Source: Nephrocerus scutellatus
Taxonomy: Eukaryota; Arthropoda; Insecta; Diptera; Pipunculidae
Direction of reading: 5' to 3'
Length of the DNA stretch: 64,000 bases
Assembly (NCBI GenBank): GCA_947095585.1
Contig: OX352761.1
Location: 79,487,267 to 79,551,266, forward strand
In this document: in pieces, positions 44,081 through 55,577 of the stretch
Layout of the letters: each line of letters begins with the position of its first letter
Numbering within the stretch: position 1 is the stretch's first letter
Position numbers and translations under genes: made by a program
The notes under the pieces: model-generated
Database searches by the model: none
The model's input: the letters and a program-made list of their open reading frames with translations, nothing else
What the model was told of the DNA's origin: nothing

Positions 44081-44836
44081 AATAAAATAATAAAATAATA
44101 AAATAATAAAATAATAAAATAATAAAATAATAAAATAATAAAATAATAAAATAATAAAATAATAAAATAATAAAATAATAAAATAATAAAATAATAAAAT
44201 AATAAAATAATAAAATAATAAAATAATAAAATAATAAAATAATAAAATAATAAAATAATAAAATAATAAAATAATAAAATAATAAAATAATAAAATAATA
44301 AAATAATAAAATAATAAAATAATAAAATAATAAAATAATAAAATAATAAAATAATAAAATAATAAAATAATAAAATAATAAAATAATAAAATAATAAAAT
44401 AATAAAATAATAAAATAATAAAATAATAAAATAATAAAATAATAAAATAATAAAATAATAAAATAATAAAATAATAAAATAATAAAATAATAAAATAATA
44501 AAATAATAAAATAATAAAATAATAAAATAATAAAATAATAAAATAATAAAATAATAAAATAATAAAATAATAAAATTATAAAATAATAAAATAATAAAAT
44601 AATAAAATAATAAAATAATAAAATAATAAAATAATAAAATAATAAAATAATAAAATAATAAAATAATAAAATAATAAAATAATAAAATAATAAAATAATA
44701 AAATAATAAAATAATAAAATAATAAAATAATAAAATAATAAAATAATAAAATAATAAAATAATAAAATAATAAAATAATAAAATAATAAAATAATAAAAT
44801 AATAAAATAATAAAATAATAAAATAATAAAATAATA
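44081..44836. repeat. Octanucleotide satellite (AATAAAAT)n, second array
   Basis: About 94 copies with one visible interruption near 44575. Confidence 0.97.
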
Positions 44837-46739
44837 ATATGATAAAATGAAAAGATAACAAAATAATAAAATAAAAAGATAAAAAGATAATAAAATAATG
44901 AATAAAAAAATGAATAGTAAAATAATAAAATGAAAAGATAAAAAATGAAAAGATAACAAAATAATAAAATAATAAAATGAAAAGATAACAAAAAAATATA
45001 ACAAAAAACTAAATAATAAAATAATAAAATGAAAAGATAATAAAATGAAACAATAACAAAAATATAAAAATAAAATAATAAAATGAAGAGATAACAAAAT
45101 AATTTAAAGGGATAACAAACAAAAAAAATAAAATAATACAATGAAGAGATAAAAAATGAAGAGATAACAAAATAATAAAATAGTAAAATGAAAAGATAAT
45201 AAATGAAAAGATAACAAAATAATAAAATGAAAAGATAATAAAATGAAATGAAAAGATAATAAAATAATAAAATAATAAAATAATAAAATAATAAAATAAT
45301 AAAATAATAAAATAATAAAATAATAAAATAATAAAATAATAAAATAATAAAATAATAAAATAATAAAATAATAAAATAATAAAATAATAAAATAATAAAA
45401 TAATAAAATAATAAAATAATAAAATAATAAAATAATAAAATAATAAAATAATAAAATAATAAAGTAATAAAATAATAAAATGATAAAATGAAAAGATAAA
45501 AAAATAATAAAATGAAGAGATAATAAAATTAAAAGAAAACAAAATAATAAAATGAAAAGATAATAAAAGATAATAAAATGAAATGAAAAGATAATAAAAT
45601 AATAAAATTAAATAATAAAGTAGTAAAATAATAAAATAATAAAACGAAAAGATAACAAAATAAAATAAAAAGATAAAAAATAAAAAAATGAAAAAAATTA
45701 CAAAATAATAAAATGAAAAGATAATACAAATGAAAAGTTAACAAAATGAAAAGATAACAAAATAATAAAACAATCAAATGAAAAGATTACAAAAAACTAA
45801 ATAATAAAATAATAAACTAATAAAATGAAAATATAATAAAAGAAAACGATAACAAAAATATAATATTAAAATAAAAAGATAAAAAATTAAAAGATAACAA
45901 AATAATAAAATAGTAAAATGAAAAGATAATAAAATGAAAAGATAGCAAAATAATAAAATAATAAAATGAAAATATAACAAAAAACTAAATAATGAAATAA
46001 TAAACTAATAAAATGAAAAGATAATAAAATGAAACGATAACAAAAATATAATAATAAAATAATAAAATGAAGAGATAACAAAATAAAATAAAGGGATAAC
46101 AAAAAAATAAAATGAAAAGATAATAAAATGAAAAGTTAACAAAAGGAAAAATATAACAAAATGATAAACTTATAAAATAATAAAATGAAAAGATAACAAA
46201 ATAATAAAATAAAATAATAAAATGAAAAGATAAAATATGAAAAGATAACAAAATAATAAAATAGTAATATGAAAAGATAATAAAAGATAATAAAATGAAA
46301 TGAAAAGATAATAAAATAATAAAATAATAAAGTAATAAAATAATTAAAAGATAAAATGAAAAGATAACAAAATAATAAAATAATAAAATGAAAAGATAAT
46401 AGAATTAAAAGAAAAAAAAATAATAAAATAAAAAAACGAAAAGATAACAAAATAAAATAAAAAGATTAAAAATAAAAAAAATTAAAAAAATTACAAAATA
46501 ATAAAATGAAAAGATAATAAAATGAAATGAAAAGATAATAAAATAATAAAATAATAAAATAATAAAATAATAAAATAATAAAATAATAAAATAATAAAAT
46601 AATAAAATAATAAAATAATAAAATAATAAAATAATAAAATAATAAAATAATAAAATAATAAAATAATAAAATAATAAAATAATAAAATAAGAAAAAAATA
46701 AAATAATAAAATAATAAAGTAATAAAATAATACAGTAAT
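44837..46739. repeat. AT-rich minisatellite with short octanucleotide arrays
   Basis: Mixed minisatellite with pure (AATAAAAT)n tracts at about 45257-45460 and 46527-46690. No gene or complex unit seen. Confidence 0.92.
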
Positions 46740-47936
46740 AACAGGAGGACAAGTAGATGAAGCCATGGGATAATCATGTTTTGGATTATCACGTTCACGA
46801 TCACGTTTCGAGTATAAAGTTGTCATAACATGTATTAGAGTTAATTTGATGTATAAAATAAAGTTGATGTTATTGATAATTTCGAGTAGGGAGTGAATTA
46901 TTATGAATGGAAACAAGGAGATTTCAAAATTATGATCATGTCCAATTTTGTGACATAATATCAAAGGGAAACAGAGCGAATATTCAGTAATATGAATTCG
47001 TCCTTAATTAAATGTCAAATTATTGTTGAAGTAAAATGTCAAATTGAAAAAGAATGTTATAAGATGTATGTAATTAAAGAAATTAGTTTATGAAAAAGTA
47101 TGATATACGACTAATATTCTAATAATTTTATTTTGTGATTTTAGGTTAAGAAGGTGTTAGAGATTTGCTGGTAAATGGATTTCGAGTTGTGAAGGGTAAG
47201 TGAAGCTAAGCAAATAGAAATACTAGAGAGTGTGAGTATATGTTTATGTCTAAAATTTGAATAATTACAGTTTCAGGAGGCTTAGAAGGAGCAGTTAGAC
47301 ATAAGTTGAGTCATGGTGTGCGGGCCCGGCAGGATGCAGATGGTGTGAACTGAGTGAGTATTGAAGGAGATATGATCAACAAATAAACATGGGTGAATAT
47401 TCTTATTTGTTTTAGCTGCTAAATCTTTGCGAGATAAAGTGTATCCAGGGTGTGAGTGATGTAGCAGGAAGTGTTAGGAGAGTCGTGTGTTTGAGTGGAC
47501 CTTTGGGGAGGAATTAGAAAGCTGCGGTGAAGTGTTTCTGGTAGGGTGAGTATATATCAAATAGGTGAAAATTGGTGTATGAATTATTGTTGATATTTTT
47601 ATAAATAGGATTCTGAATAAACACAACGGATGGTTGAACTATATGGAAGATAGGAGATAGACACGGAGTCACGGTGCTGTGTAGAAGGACGGAGATAAAC
47701 ATGGAGTCGCGGTGCTATGAACAGGTTCTGTAAGGAACCAGGAAGCTTCCGTGGAAACTTTGAGGAACTGTGAGTTAGTTCTTTTTGAACCAGGAAAAAT
47801 AATAAATGAGATGATAAGGTAAGAACAAGTTCTTTTAAGAGCTGAATATGAGTGAAAAAGTAAGAACAGGTTCTTTTGAGTGCTGGATAAAAAAGAAAAA
47901 GTAAGAACAAGTTCTTTTAAGAGTTTTTTTTTATAA
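46740..47936 (+). repeat. Composite unit A-B, copy 3
   Basis: This is a full copy from 'aacaggaggacaagtagatg' to the poly-T before unit C. Intron-like stretches are at 47196-47270 (75 bases), 47354-47415 (62) and 47546-47608 (63), with exon-like intervals of 83 and 130 bases. It uses the 'gcgggcccggcagg' variant also found at 31610. Confidence 0.92.
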
Positions 47937-48212
47937 ACGTAGTACGAGGTTGGGTCCTGGATGTGTGTTGCGGAAAGTAATGCATTTCCAGTAAGGAAAT
48001 CCATATACCCGCATCGACGGTTAGCCATCCTACAGAAGACCTATATGTCCACAAATCCCCCCAACCAATCGAAATGCATAAAGGGTAACATCCCGGTTGG
48101 CAGGTTAAGGATTGTGTGGACGGTACTTCTGCAATTATCCTAGCCGAAACAAACGAAATTTTAGGCAACATGTGGTTAGATAATGAATAATAAAATAATA
48201 AAATGAAAAGAT
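47937..48212 (+). repeat. Unit C, interrupted by LINE on its right
   Basis: Full unit C followed by 'aataataaaatgaaaagat', where the second LINE is inserted. Confidence 0.92.
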
Positions 48213-48614
48213 TTTTTTTTTTTTTTTTTATATAGAGACTTATTGCCAAGGGATGACTCCCTGAATGACTTACGTCACGGCAATAAGTTGGGCTAAGCCC
48301 TTTATTAAATTCAAAATAAAATAAAAATCGAAAGAATGTGATTTACAATATGTCACATTCCTCACGTTTGTAGCCGGTTTCAATTTATTTTCTCAGAATT
48401 CTCCCTGATTCATTGGAAAAGCAATACGAAAAACGAACACGAATTTAGAACGACGCGAGTCCAAATACTTTTATCAATGAATCATGGTCAGGGGAAACTA
48501 CAAAAAACCTTGACCAAGAAAATATTACAAATTATAAAAATAATTTAAAAAATACTGATAAACAATTTTTTTTTTTTTTTTTTTTTTTATATTAAGAAAC
48601 AACTTATGAATACT

Positions 48615-51518
48615 TTAACCATCATCCTTCAAGAACTTGTTAACGGCTAATTTGAACGCCTGCAGATTATAAGATTCTGGAAACACGTGTTCGACCAATT
48701 GATTCCACATCGAAGATACTCTAGGAAAAAAGGAGGATTTAAAGTGTTGGGTTCTACATGAAAACAGTTTTAAGGCAAATCTATGTTGATTGCACCTTAA
48801 ACGAGTGTTTACGTTACTGAGAAAAGGCCCAGGAACTAGAGAACGGGTTTCTAAAGAACATTTACCGTTGTAAAATTTATAGAAAACAGATAAAGCTCCT
48901 ACATTTCGTCTGTGCTCCAAAGTATCAAGAGACGAAGTAATGGTTACATCGTTTATACAACGGATAACTCTATTCTGAACACCATCAAGATGAACCAAAT
49001 GCGATCTTGGAGCACCACCCCACACATATGAATTAAATTCTAAAATTGGTCTAACATAAGATTTATATAATCTTAACACTTCAGAGGGAGTGAAGTAGAA
49101 GTTACAACGTCTTATGAAGCCTAAACATTGGCTAGCTCCTTTTGAAATTTCATAAATATGTTCTTTCCAAGAAAGATCACTTGATACTTTTAAACCTAAC
49201 AACTTAAGTGAATCAGATCTCGCAATAGAGGTACCATTAATAACAGGAGGAACATAATGTTGAGTTGTCTTCTGAGAAAAAAGGCAAGACTGGAATTTAT
49301 TTGGGTTAAATTCTACTCTGTTAGAAATGCCCCAATCAAGAATGATTTGAATATTAGACAGAATAGTCAAATTCATTAATTCACGCGAACCATTCAAGCG
49401 AGAATTGCATTCTTTTTGATTGTCAAACTCAATGGAGGCCGATAGTGTTGTATCATCAGCAAATGAATGGATATCACAGGTTGTAGAAGACAATAGGTCG
49501 TTGATATATATCAAGAAGAGCGTGGGAGACAAGGATGATCCTTGAGGCACGCCAGCATTGATCCCATGTGAATCTGAAGATATACCATTTAATACAACTT
49601 TTATTTTACGGTTCCATAAATAATTCTCAATCCATGTAATGAGAGAGGAGTGTAAATTCAGCGCACGAATCTTATTAATAAGACAATCATGCCATACTCT
49701 ATCAAAAGCTTTAGCAATATCTAAGGAAACAACGCTTGATTCACCTAGGTTTTCAATGCTTCGCTCCAAACAATGAGTCATGCACGTCATTAGTTCGCCT
49801 GAAGATCGATTTTTACGAAATCCATACTGAACATCGGATAAAAGAACATTCGAATCCAGATAGTTCATTAGTCTGAAATTAACGATAGATTCCATTACCT
49901 TCGATAGAACCGACAACAAGGCAATAGGTCGGTAGTTCGTAGGTGCCGATTTATCACCTTTTTTCGGAACGGGTTGAATATTTGCTATTTTCCAAAATGA
50001 TGGAAAAACACCTGTCTTCATTGAGAGATGAAACAATTTGCTAAGCGGTTTTGCCAAAGTATGATGACAACTTTTCAATACTAATGGCGGAATACCGTCG
50101 GGGCCAGTCGCTTTATTGGGGTCAAGTTCATTCAGAATCTTTGAAACAACCCGTTTTCGAAAATAGATTTTAGACATACCTGGGCCTAGATTCGGGAGAA
50201 TTGGGGGGCTTTGATTAGTTAAAGGAAGAGTAGACGCACCAGCGAAATGAGAAGCTAAGAGATTAGCTTTCTCAATATTAGTTCTATAATGAATACCATT
50301 ATGAAATAAAGAAGGAATAGACGAAGTATTGTCTGCAAAGTTTCTTTTAACCAATGCAGCAAACGACCAAAAGCTTCGACTGTTTGAATCAGAATCCAAT
50401 ATTTTTCGCATGCTATCTCGAATCTTAAGGTCATATATTATTTTGGACCTTTTCAATATAGCGTTTGATCTGTTTCTAGCTATTCGAAACTTTACAAGGT
50501 TTTCTTCAGAAGTGCAATTAACGTAGTCCAAATGGGCTGCTTTTTTACACGCGACTGCTGACCTGCAATGTTCGTTAAACCATTTATTTTTATGAGTATT
50601 TTTCTTTTTAAATGAAGAAGGAATGCAATTTTTCATTCCTAGCAAAATGGTTGACGTGATAAGTTGTGATGCTTCATTAGCATTATTGCTGGAAAAACAG
50701 GTTGACCAATCAAATGAGCTATAAAATTGGTTCAGGAGCTCCCAGTTAGCATTTTTATAGTGCCAGAGTAGCCTTTTACTTGTAGTCTCTATAAGGGCTG
50801 GTGATATTGAAAATTTGGCAACTATCAAAGCATGGTCAGAAAGACCTAATGGAGCAGATACATCAATTGAATATTTATCAGGCATAGTTGTAAGAAATAA
50901 ATCTAAAAGGTGAGGTGATTGACCAGTAGTATCGGGATACCTAGTTGGCTTATCAACGAGTTGGGTTAAAAGATTAACGGTTTCACCTGATCGATCTCTA
51001 CCATTCGAATAGGTCAACCATGAATCATTGTGGACATTAAAATCACCCAAGACTACCAATTCTGACGTTGGTGATGATTTGTAAATCTTGTCTATTGTGT
51101 CTGATAAGTAATTAAACTCAATATTAGTGTCATCAGGTGACAAATTAGGACTACGATAAAGGGAACAAATAAATATCGAATGGTTTGAAATTACAATTTC
51201 AATCCATATCGTATTGAACATTGGATTACTGTTTGGAATATTAAAATTAGGTACACTAAAACTGATGTCTTTTCGTATAAATAAAATAACCCCACGATGA
51301 GGAACCAAACAGTCGACACGAGAATACCCCTGACATTGAAAATCATTTGGGGTACCCATATAAGAGGCCTGCGTTTTACATAAACTTAGAACCGCAGGTT
51401 TATTCGCGTCAAGATGTGCTACGATCGAATTGAAATTTCTTTTAATGCCGCGAATATTTGTGAAATGAATTTCAAAATAAGAGTTCATTTTACAAATTAA
51501 AAATACCGAACCCGTCAA
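48615..51518 (-). CDS. LINE ORF2: endonuclease and reverse transcriptase
   Basis: The frame is 967 codons. The real start may be the Met at residue 11 (MNSYFEIHFTNIRGI), where the endonuclease begins. Endonuclease motifs are VVLGDFNVHNDSW near residue 157 and GLSDHALIVAKF near 227. The reverse transcriptase has ATGPDGIPPLVLK, NYRPIALLSV, VSLDIAKAFDRVWH, AGVPQGSSLSPTLF and HSFADDTTLS with the catalytic Asp pair. The C-terminal region has a Cys/His pattern less regular than a zinc knuckle. No breaks are seen. The protein is identical to the copy at 55578-58481. Confidence 0.9.
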   Translation of the reverse strand: MTGSVFLICKMNSYFEIHFTNIRGIKRNFNSIVAHLDANKPAVLSLCKTQASYMGTPNDFQCQGYSRVDCLVPHRGVILFIRKDISFSVPNFNIPNSNPMFNTIWIEIVISNHSIFICSLYRSPNLSPDDTNIEFNYLSDTIDKIYKSSPTSELVVLGDFNVHNDSWLTYSNGRDRSGETVNLLTQLVDKPTRYPDTTGQSPHLLDLFLTTMPDKYSIDVSAPLGLSDHALIVAKFSISPALIETTSKRLLWHYKNANWELLNQFYSSFDWSTCFSSNNANEASQLITSTILLGMKNCIPSSFKKKNTHKNKWFNEHCRSAVACKKAAHLDYVNCTSEENLVKFRIARNRSNAILKRSKIIYDLKIRDSMRKILDSDSNSRSFWSFAALVKRNFADNTSSIPSLFHNGIHYRTNIEKANLLASHFAGASTLPLTNQSPPILPNLGPGMSKIYFRKRVVSKILNELDPNKATGPDGIPPLVLKSCHHTLAKPLSKLFHLSMKTGVFPSFWKIANIQPVPKKGDKSAPTNYRPIALLSVLSKVMESIVNFRLMNYLDSNVLLSDVQYGFRKNRSSGELMTCMTHCLERSIENLGESSVVSLDIAKAFDRVWHDCLINKIRALNLHSSLITWIENYLWNRKIKVVLNGISSDSHGINAGVPQGSSLSPTLFLIYINDLLSSTTCDIHSFADDTTLSASIEFDNQKECNSRLNGSRELMNLTILSNIQIILDWGISNRVEFNPNKFQSCLFSQKTTQHYVPPVINGTSIARSDSLKLLGLKVSSDLSWKEHIYEISKGASQCLGFIRRCNFYFTPSEVLRLYKSYVRPILEFNSYVWGGAPRSHLVHLDGVQNRVIRCINDVTITSSLDTLEHRRNVGALSVFYKFYNGKCSLETRSLVPGPFLSNVNTRLRCNQHRFALKLFSCRTQHFKSSFFPRVSSMWNQLVEHVFPESYNLQAFKLAVNKFLKDDG

Positions 51519-51728
51519 GATGATGAAAATATACGTAAAATAAGATAATAATAATATAAAAAATCAAAAAATATTATAAATAACAATAATAAGAAGAATT
51601 TCTACGAACCAACCACTCAACAGTGAAAACGTTACTTATTCGTTTGTAGTACCAGGCCTAACAAACGAAAAAGGCACGCACAGCTACTAAGACAGAAAGT
51701 CAATAAAAATTCTACTTCTGAAAACTAT

Positions 51729-51984
51729 TCAAATAAAATAAAAACTTGAATAACAATACTTTTTAACGTAACTGCTTTTTTGTGTCTGATTCTTTGGTAA
51801 CGTTACGATATGATGTCTTTGTTTTGATGGTATTGCTATCAGCAGTATCCACGCTTGATGAACAATATTGGAAAACACCTGTAACCGCTTTTCGAGTTCA
51901 GCAATTTTTGTCGTTTGGATTTTATTTGACTTCTTTTGTTGATTCAGTGTGATGATCTTGTCGTTTAAATTATCCAACAGCACC
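51729..51984 (-). pseudogene. C-terminal remnant of LINE ORF1
   Basis: The minus-strand frame, about 84 codons before the array sequence, includes a coiled-coil-like stretch (DNLNDKIITLNQQKK, IAELEKRLQVF) and ends at 51729. I infer ORF1 from its position and predicted coil; the rest is lost by 5' truncation. Confidence 0.6.
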
Positions 51985-51988
51985 AGAT

Positions 51989-52844
51989 AAGAAGATAACA
52001 AAATAATGAATAAAAAAATGAATAGTAAAATAATAAAATGAAAAGATAACAAAATAATAAAATGAAAAGATAACAAAAAAATATAACAAAAGTTTTTTTT
52101 ATAAACGTAGTACGAGGTTGGGTCCTGGCTGTGTGTTGCGGAAAGTAATGCATTTCCAGTAAGGATATCCATATACCCGCATCGACGGTTAGCCATCCTA
52201 CAGAAGACCTATATGTCCACAAATCCCCCCAACCAATCGAAATGCATAAAGGGTAACATCCCGGTTGGCAGGTTAAGGATTGTGTGGACGGTACTTCTGC
52301 AATTATCCTAGCCGAAACAAACGAAATTTTAGGCAACATGTGGTTAGATAATGAATAATAAAATAATAAAATGAAAAGATAATAAAATGAAAAGATAGCA
52401 AAATAATAAAATAATAAAATGAAAAGATAACAAAAAAATATAACAAAAAACTAAATAATAAAATAATAAACTAATAAAATGAAAAGAAAGATAACAAAAA
52501 AATAAAATGAAAAGATAATAAAATGAAAAGTTAACAAAAGGAAAAATATAACAAAATGATAAACTTATAAAATAATAAAATGAAAAGATAACAAAATGAA
52601 AAGATAACAAAATAATAAAATAAAATAATAAAATGAAAAGATAACAAAATAAAATAAAAAGATTAAAAATAAAAAAAATTAAAAGTTACAAAATAATAAA
52701 ATGAAAAGATAATACAAATGAAAAGTTAACAAAATTAAAAGATAACAAAATAATAAAATGAAAAGATAAAAAATTAAAAGTCAACAAAATAATAAAATAA
52801 TAAAAAAATAAAATAATAAAATAATAAAGTAATAAAATAATACA
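51989..52844. repeat. Minisatellite with unit C (52105-52355)
   Basis: The unit C copy at 52105-52355 carries the 'tggctgtgtg' and 'aaggatatcc' variants. Minisatellite lies on both sides. Confidence 0.9.
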
Positions 52845-53221
52845 GTAATAACAGGAGGACAAGTAGATGAAGCCATGGGATAATCATGTTTTGGATTATC
52901 GCGTTCACGATCACGTTTCGAGTATAAAGTTGTCATAACATGTATTAGAGTTAATTTGATGTATAAAATAAAGTTGATGTTATTGATAATTTCGAATAGG
53001 GAGTGATATATTATGAATGGAAACAAGGAGATTTCAAAATGATGAGCATGTCCTATTTTTTGACATAATATCAAAGGGAAACAGAGCGAATATTCAGTAA
53101 TATGAATTCGTCCTAAATTAAATGTCAAATTATTGTTGAAGTAAAATGTCAAATTGAAAAAGAATGTAACATCCCGGTTGGCAGGTTAAGGATTGTGTGG
53201 ACGGTACTTCTGCAATTATGG
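52845..53221 (+). repeat. Unit A fused to part of unit C
   Basis: Same structure as 43460-43836. The A-B/C junction is at about 53164 and the right end of C is cut after 'tgcaattat'. Confidence 0.9.
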
Positions 53222-53699
53222 GAAAAATATAACAAAATGATAAACTTATAAAATAATAAAATGAAAAGATAACAAAATAATAAAATAAAATAATAAAATA
53301 ATAAAATCAAAAGATAAAAAATGAAAAGATAACAAAATAATAAAATAGTAATATGAAAAGATAACAAAATAATAAAATAAAAAGATAATAAAATGACATG
53401 AAAAGATAATAAAATAATAAAATGAAAAGATAATAGAATTAAAAGAAAAAAAAATAATAAAATAAAAAAACGAAAAGATAACAAAATAAAATAAAAAGAT
53501 TAAAAATAAAAAAAATTAAAAAAATATTAAAAAAAATACAAAATAATAAAATGAAAAGATAATACAAATGAAAAGTTAACAAAATTAAAAGATAACAAAA
53601 TAATAACATGAAAAGATAAAAAATTAAGAGACAACAAAATAATAAAATAATAAAATAAGAAAAAAATAAAATAATAAAATAATAAAATAATACAGTAAT
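53222..53699. repeat. AT-rich minisatellite
   Basis: Same family. No gene seen. Confidence 0.9.
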
Positions 53700-54899
53700 A
53701 ACAGGAGGACAAGTAGATGAAGCCATGGGATAATCATGTTTTGGATTATCACGTTCACGATCACGTTTCGAGTATAAAGTTGTCATAACATGTATTAGAG
53801 TTAATTTGATGTATAAAATATAGTTGATGTTATTGATAATTTCGAGTAGGGAGTGAATTATTATGAATGGAAACAAGGAGATTTCAAAATTATTATCATG
53901 CCCTATTTTTTGACATAATATCAAAGGGAAACAGAGCGAATATTCAGTAATATGAATTCGTCATAAATTAAATGTCAAATTATTGTTGAAGTAAAATGTC
54001 AAATTGAAAAAGAATGTTATAAGATGTATGTAATTAAAGAAATTAGTTTATGAAAAAGTATGATATACGACTAATATTCTAATAATTTTATTTTGTGATT
54101 TTAGGTTAAGAAGGTTTTAGAGATTTGCTGGTAAATGGATTTCGAGTTGTGAAGGGTAAGTGAAGCTTAGCAAATAGAAATACTAGAGTGTGAGTATAAG
54201 TTTATCTAAAAATCTAAAATTTGAACAATGACAGTTTCAGGAGGCTTAGAAGGAGCAATTAGACATAAGTGGAGTCATGGTGTGTGGGACCGGCAGGATG
54301 CAGAGGGTGTGAACTGAGTGAGTATTGAAGGAGAGATGATCAACAAATAAACATGGGTGAATATTCTTATTTGTTTTAGCTGCTAAATCTTTGCGAGATA
54401 TAGTGTATCCAGGGTGTGAGTGATGTAGCAGGAAGTGTTAGGAGAGTCGTGTGTTTGAGTGGACCTTTGGGGAGGAATTAGAAAGCTGCAGTGAAGTGTT
54501 TCTGGTAGGGTGAGTATATATCAAATAGGTGAAAATTGGTGTATGAATTATTGTTGATATTTTTATAAATAGGATTCTGAATAAACACAACGGATGGTTG
54601 AACTATATGGAAGATAGGAGATAGACACGGAGTCACGGTGCTGTGTAGAAGGACGGAGATAAACATGGAGTCGCGGTGCTATGAACAGGTTCTGTAAGGA
54701 ACCAGGAAGCTTCCGTGGAAACTTTGAGGAACTGTGAGTTAGTTCTTTTTGAACCAGGAAAAATAATAAATGAGATGATAAGGTAAGAACAAGTTCTTTT
54801 AAGAGCTGAATATGAGTAAAAAAGTAAGAACAGGTTCTTTTGAGAGCTGGATAAAAAAGAAAAAGTAAGAACAAGTTCTTTTAAGAGTTTTTTTTATAA
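53700..54899 (+). repeat. Composite unit A-B, copy 4 (mosaic)
   Basis: The middle part (about 54110-54320) carries variants of copy 1 at 21600 (aaggttttag, tgggaccggcagg). The right part (after about 54440) carries variants of copy 3 (gagagtcgtg, aggattctgaat). Confidence 0.92.
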
Positions 54900-55175
54900 A
54901 CGTAGTACGAGGTTGGGTCCTGGATGTGTGTTGCGGAAAGTAATGCATTTCCAGTAAGGAAATCCATATACCCGCATCGACGGTTAGCCATCCTACAGAA
55001 GACCTATATGTCCACAAATCCCCCCAACCAATCGAAATGCATAAAGGGTAACATCCCGGTTGGCAGGTTAAGGATTGTGTGGACGGTACTTCTGCAATTA
55101 TCCTAGCCGAAACAAACGAAATTTTAGGCAACATGTGGTTAGATAATGAATAATAAAATAATAAAATGAAAAGAT
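54900..55175 (+). repeat. Unit C, interrupted by LINE copy 2
   Basis: Same layout as 47937-48212, at a shift of 6963. Confidence 0.92.
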
Positions 55176-55577
55176 TTTTTTTTTTTTTTTTTATATAGAG
55201 ACTTATTGCCAAGGGATGACTCCCTGAATGACTTACGTCACGGCAATAAGTTGGGCTAAGCCCTTTATTAAATTCAAAATAAAATAAAAATCGAAAGAAT
55301 GTGATTTACAATATGTCACATTCCTCACGTTTGTAGCCGGTTTCAATTTATTTTCTCAGAATTCTCCCTGATTCATTGGAAAAGCAATACGAAAAACGAA
55401 CACGAATTTAGAACGACGCGAGTCCAAATACTTTTATCAATGAATCATGGTCAGGGGAAACTACAAAAAACCTTGACCAAGAAAATATTACAAATTATAA
55501 AAATAATTTAAAAAATACTGATAAACAATTTTTTTTTTTTTTTTTTTTTTTATATTAAGAAACAACTTATGAATACT

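Larger units (their letters stand above)
48213..51984 (-). mobile_element. Second non-LTR retrotransposon, copy 1
   Basis: The minus-strand element has a poly(A) tail (18 T on the plus strand from 48212) and a 5' end truncated within ORF1. It is flanked by AGAT (48209-48212 and 51985-51988), a short apparent target duplication. The uninterrupted target is present at 61482-61485 in another copy of the array. A second A-rich stretch (T run at about 48568-48588) lies inside the 3' UTR. The ORF2 is intact. The RT type (AGVPQGSSLSP, FADDTT) is Jockey/I-like; the clade is not resolved. Confidence 0.92.

Noticed and set aside
54900..55175. Unit C as a tRNA-derived SINE
   Set aside because: 'ggttgggtcc' faintly recalls a B-box, but no A-box lies at a suitable distance and no tRNA fold can be made.
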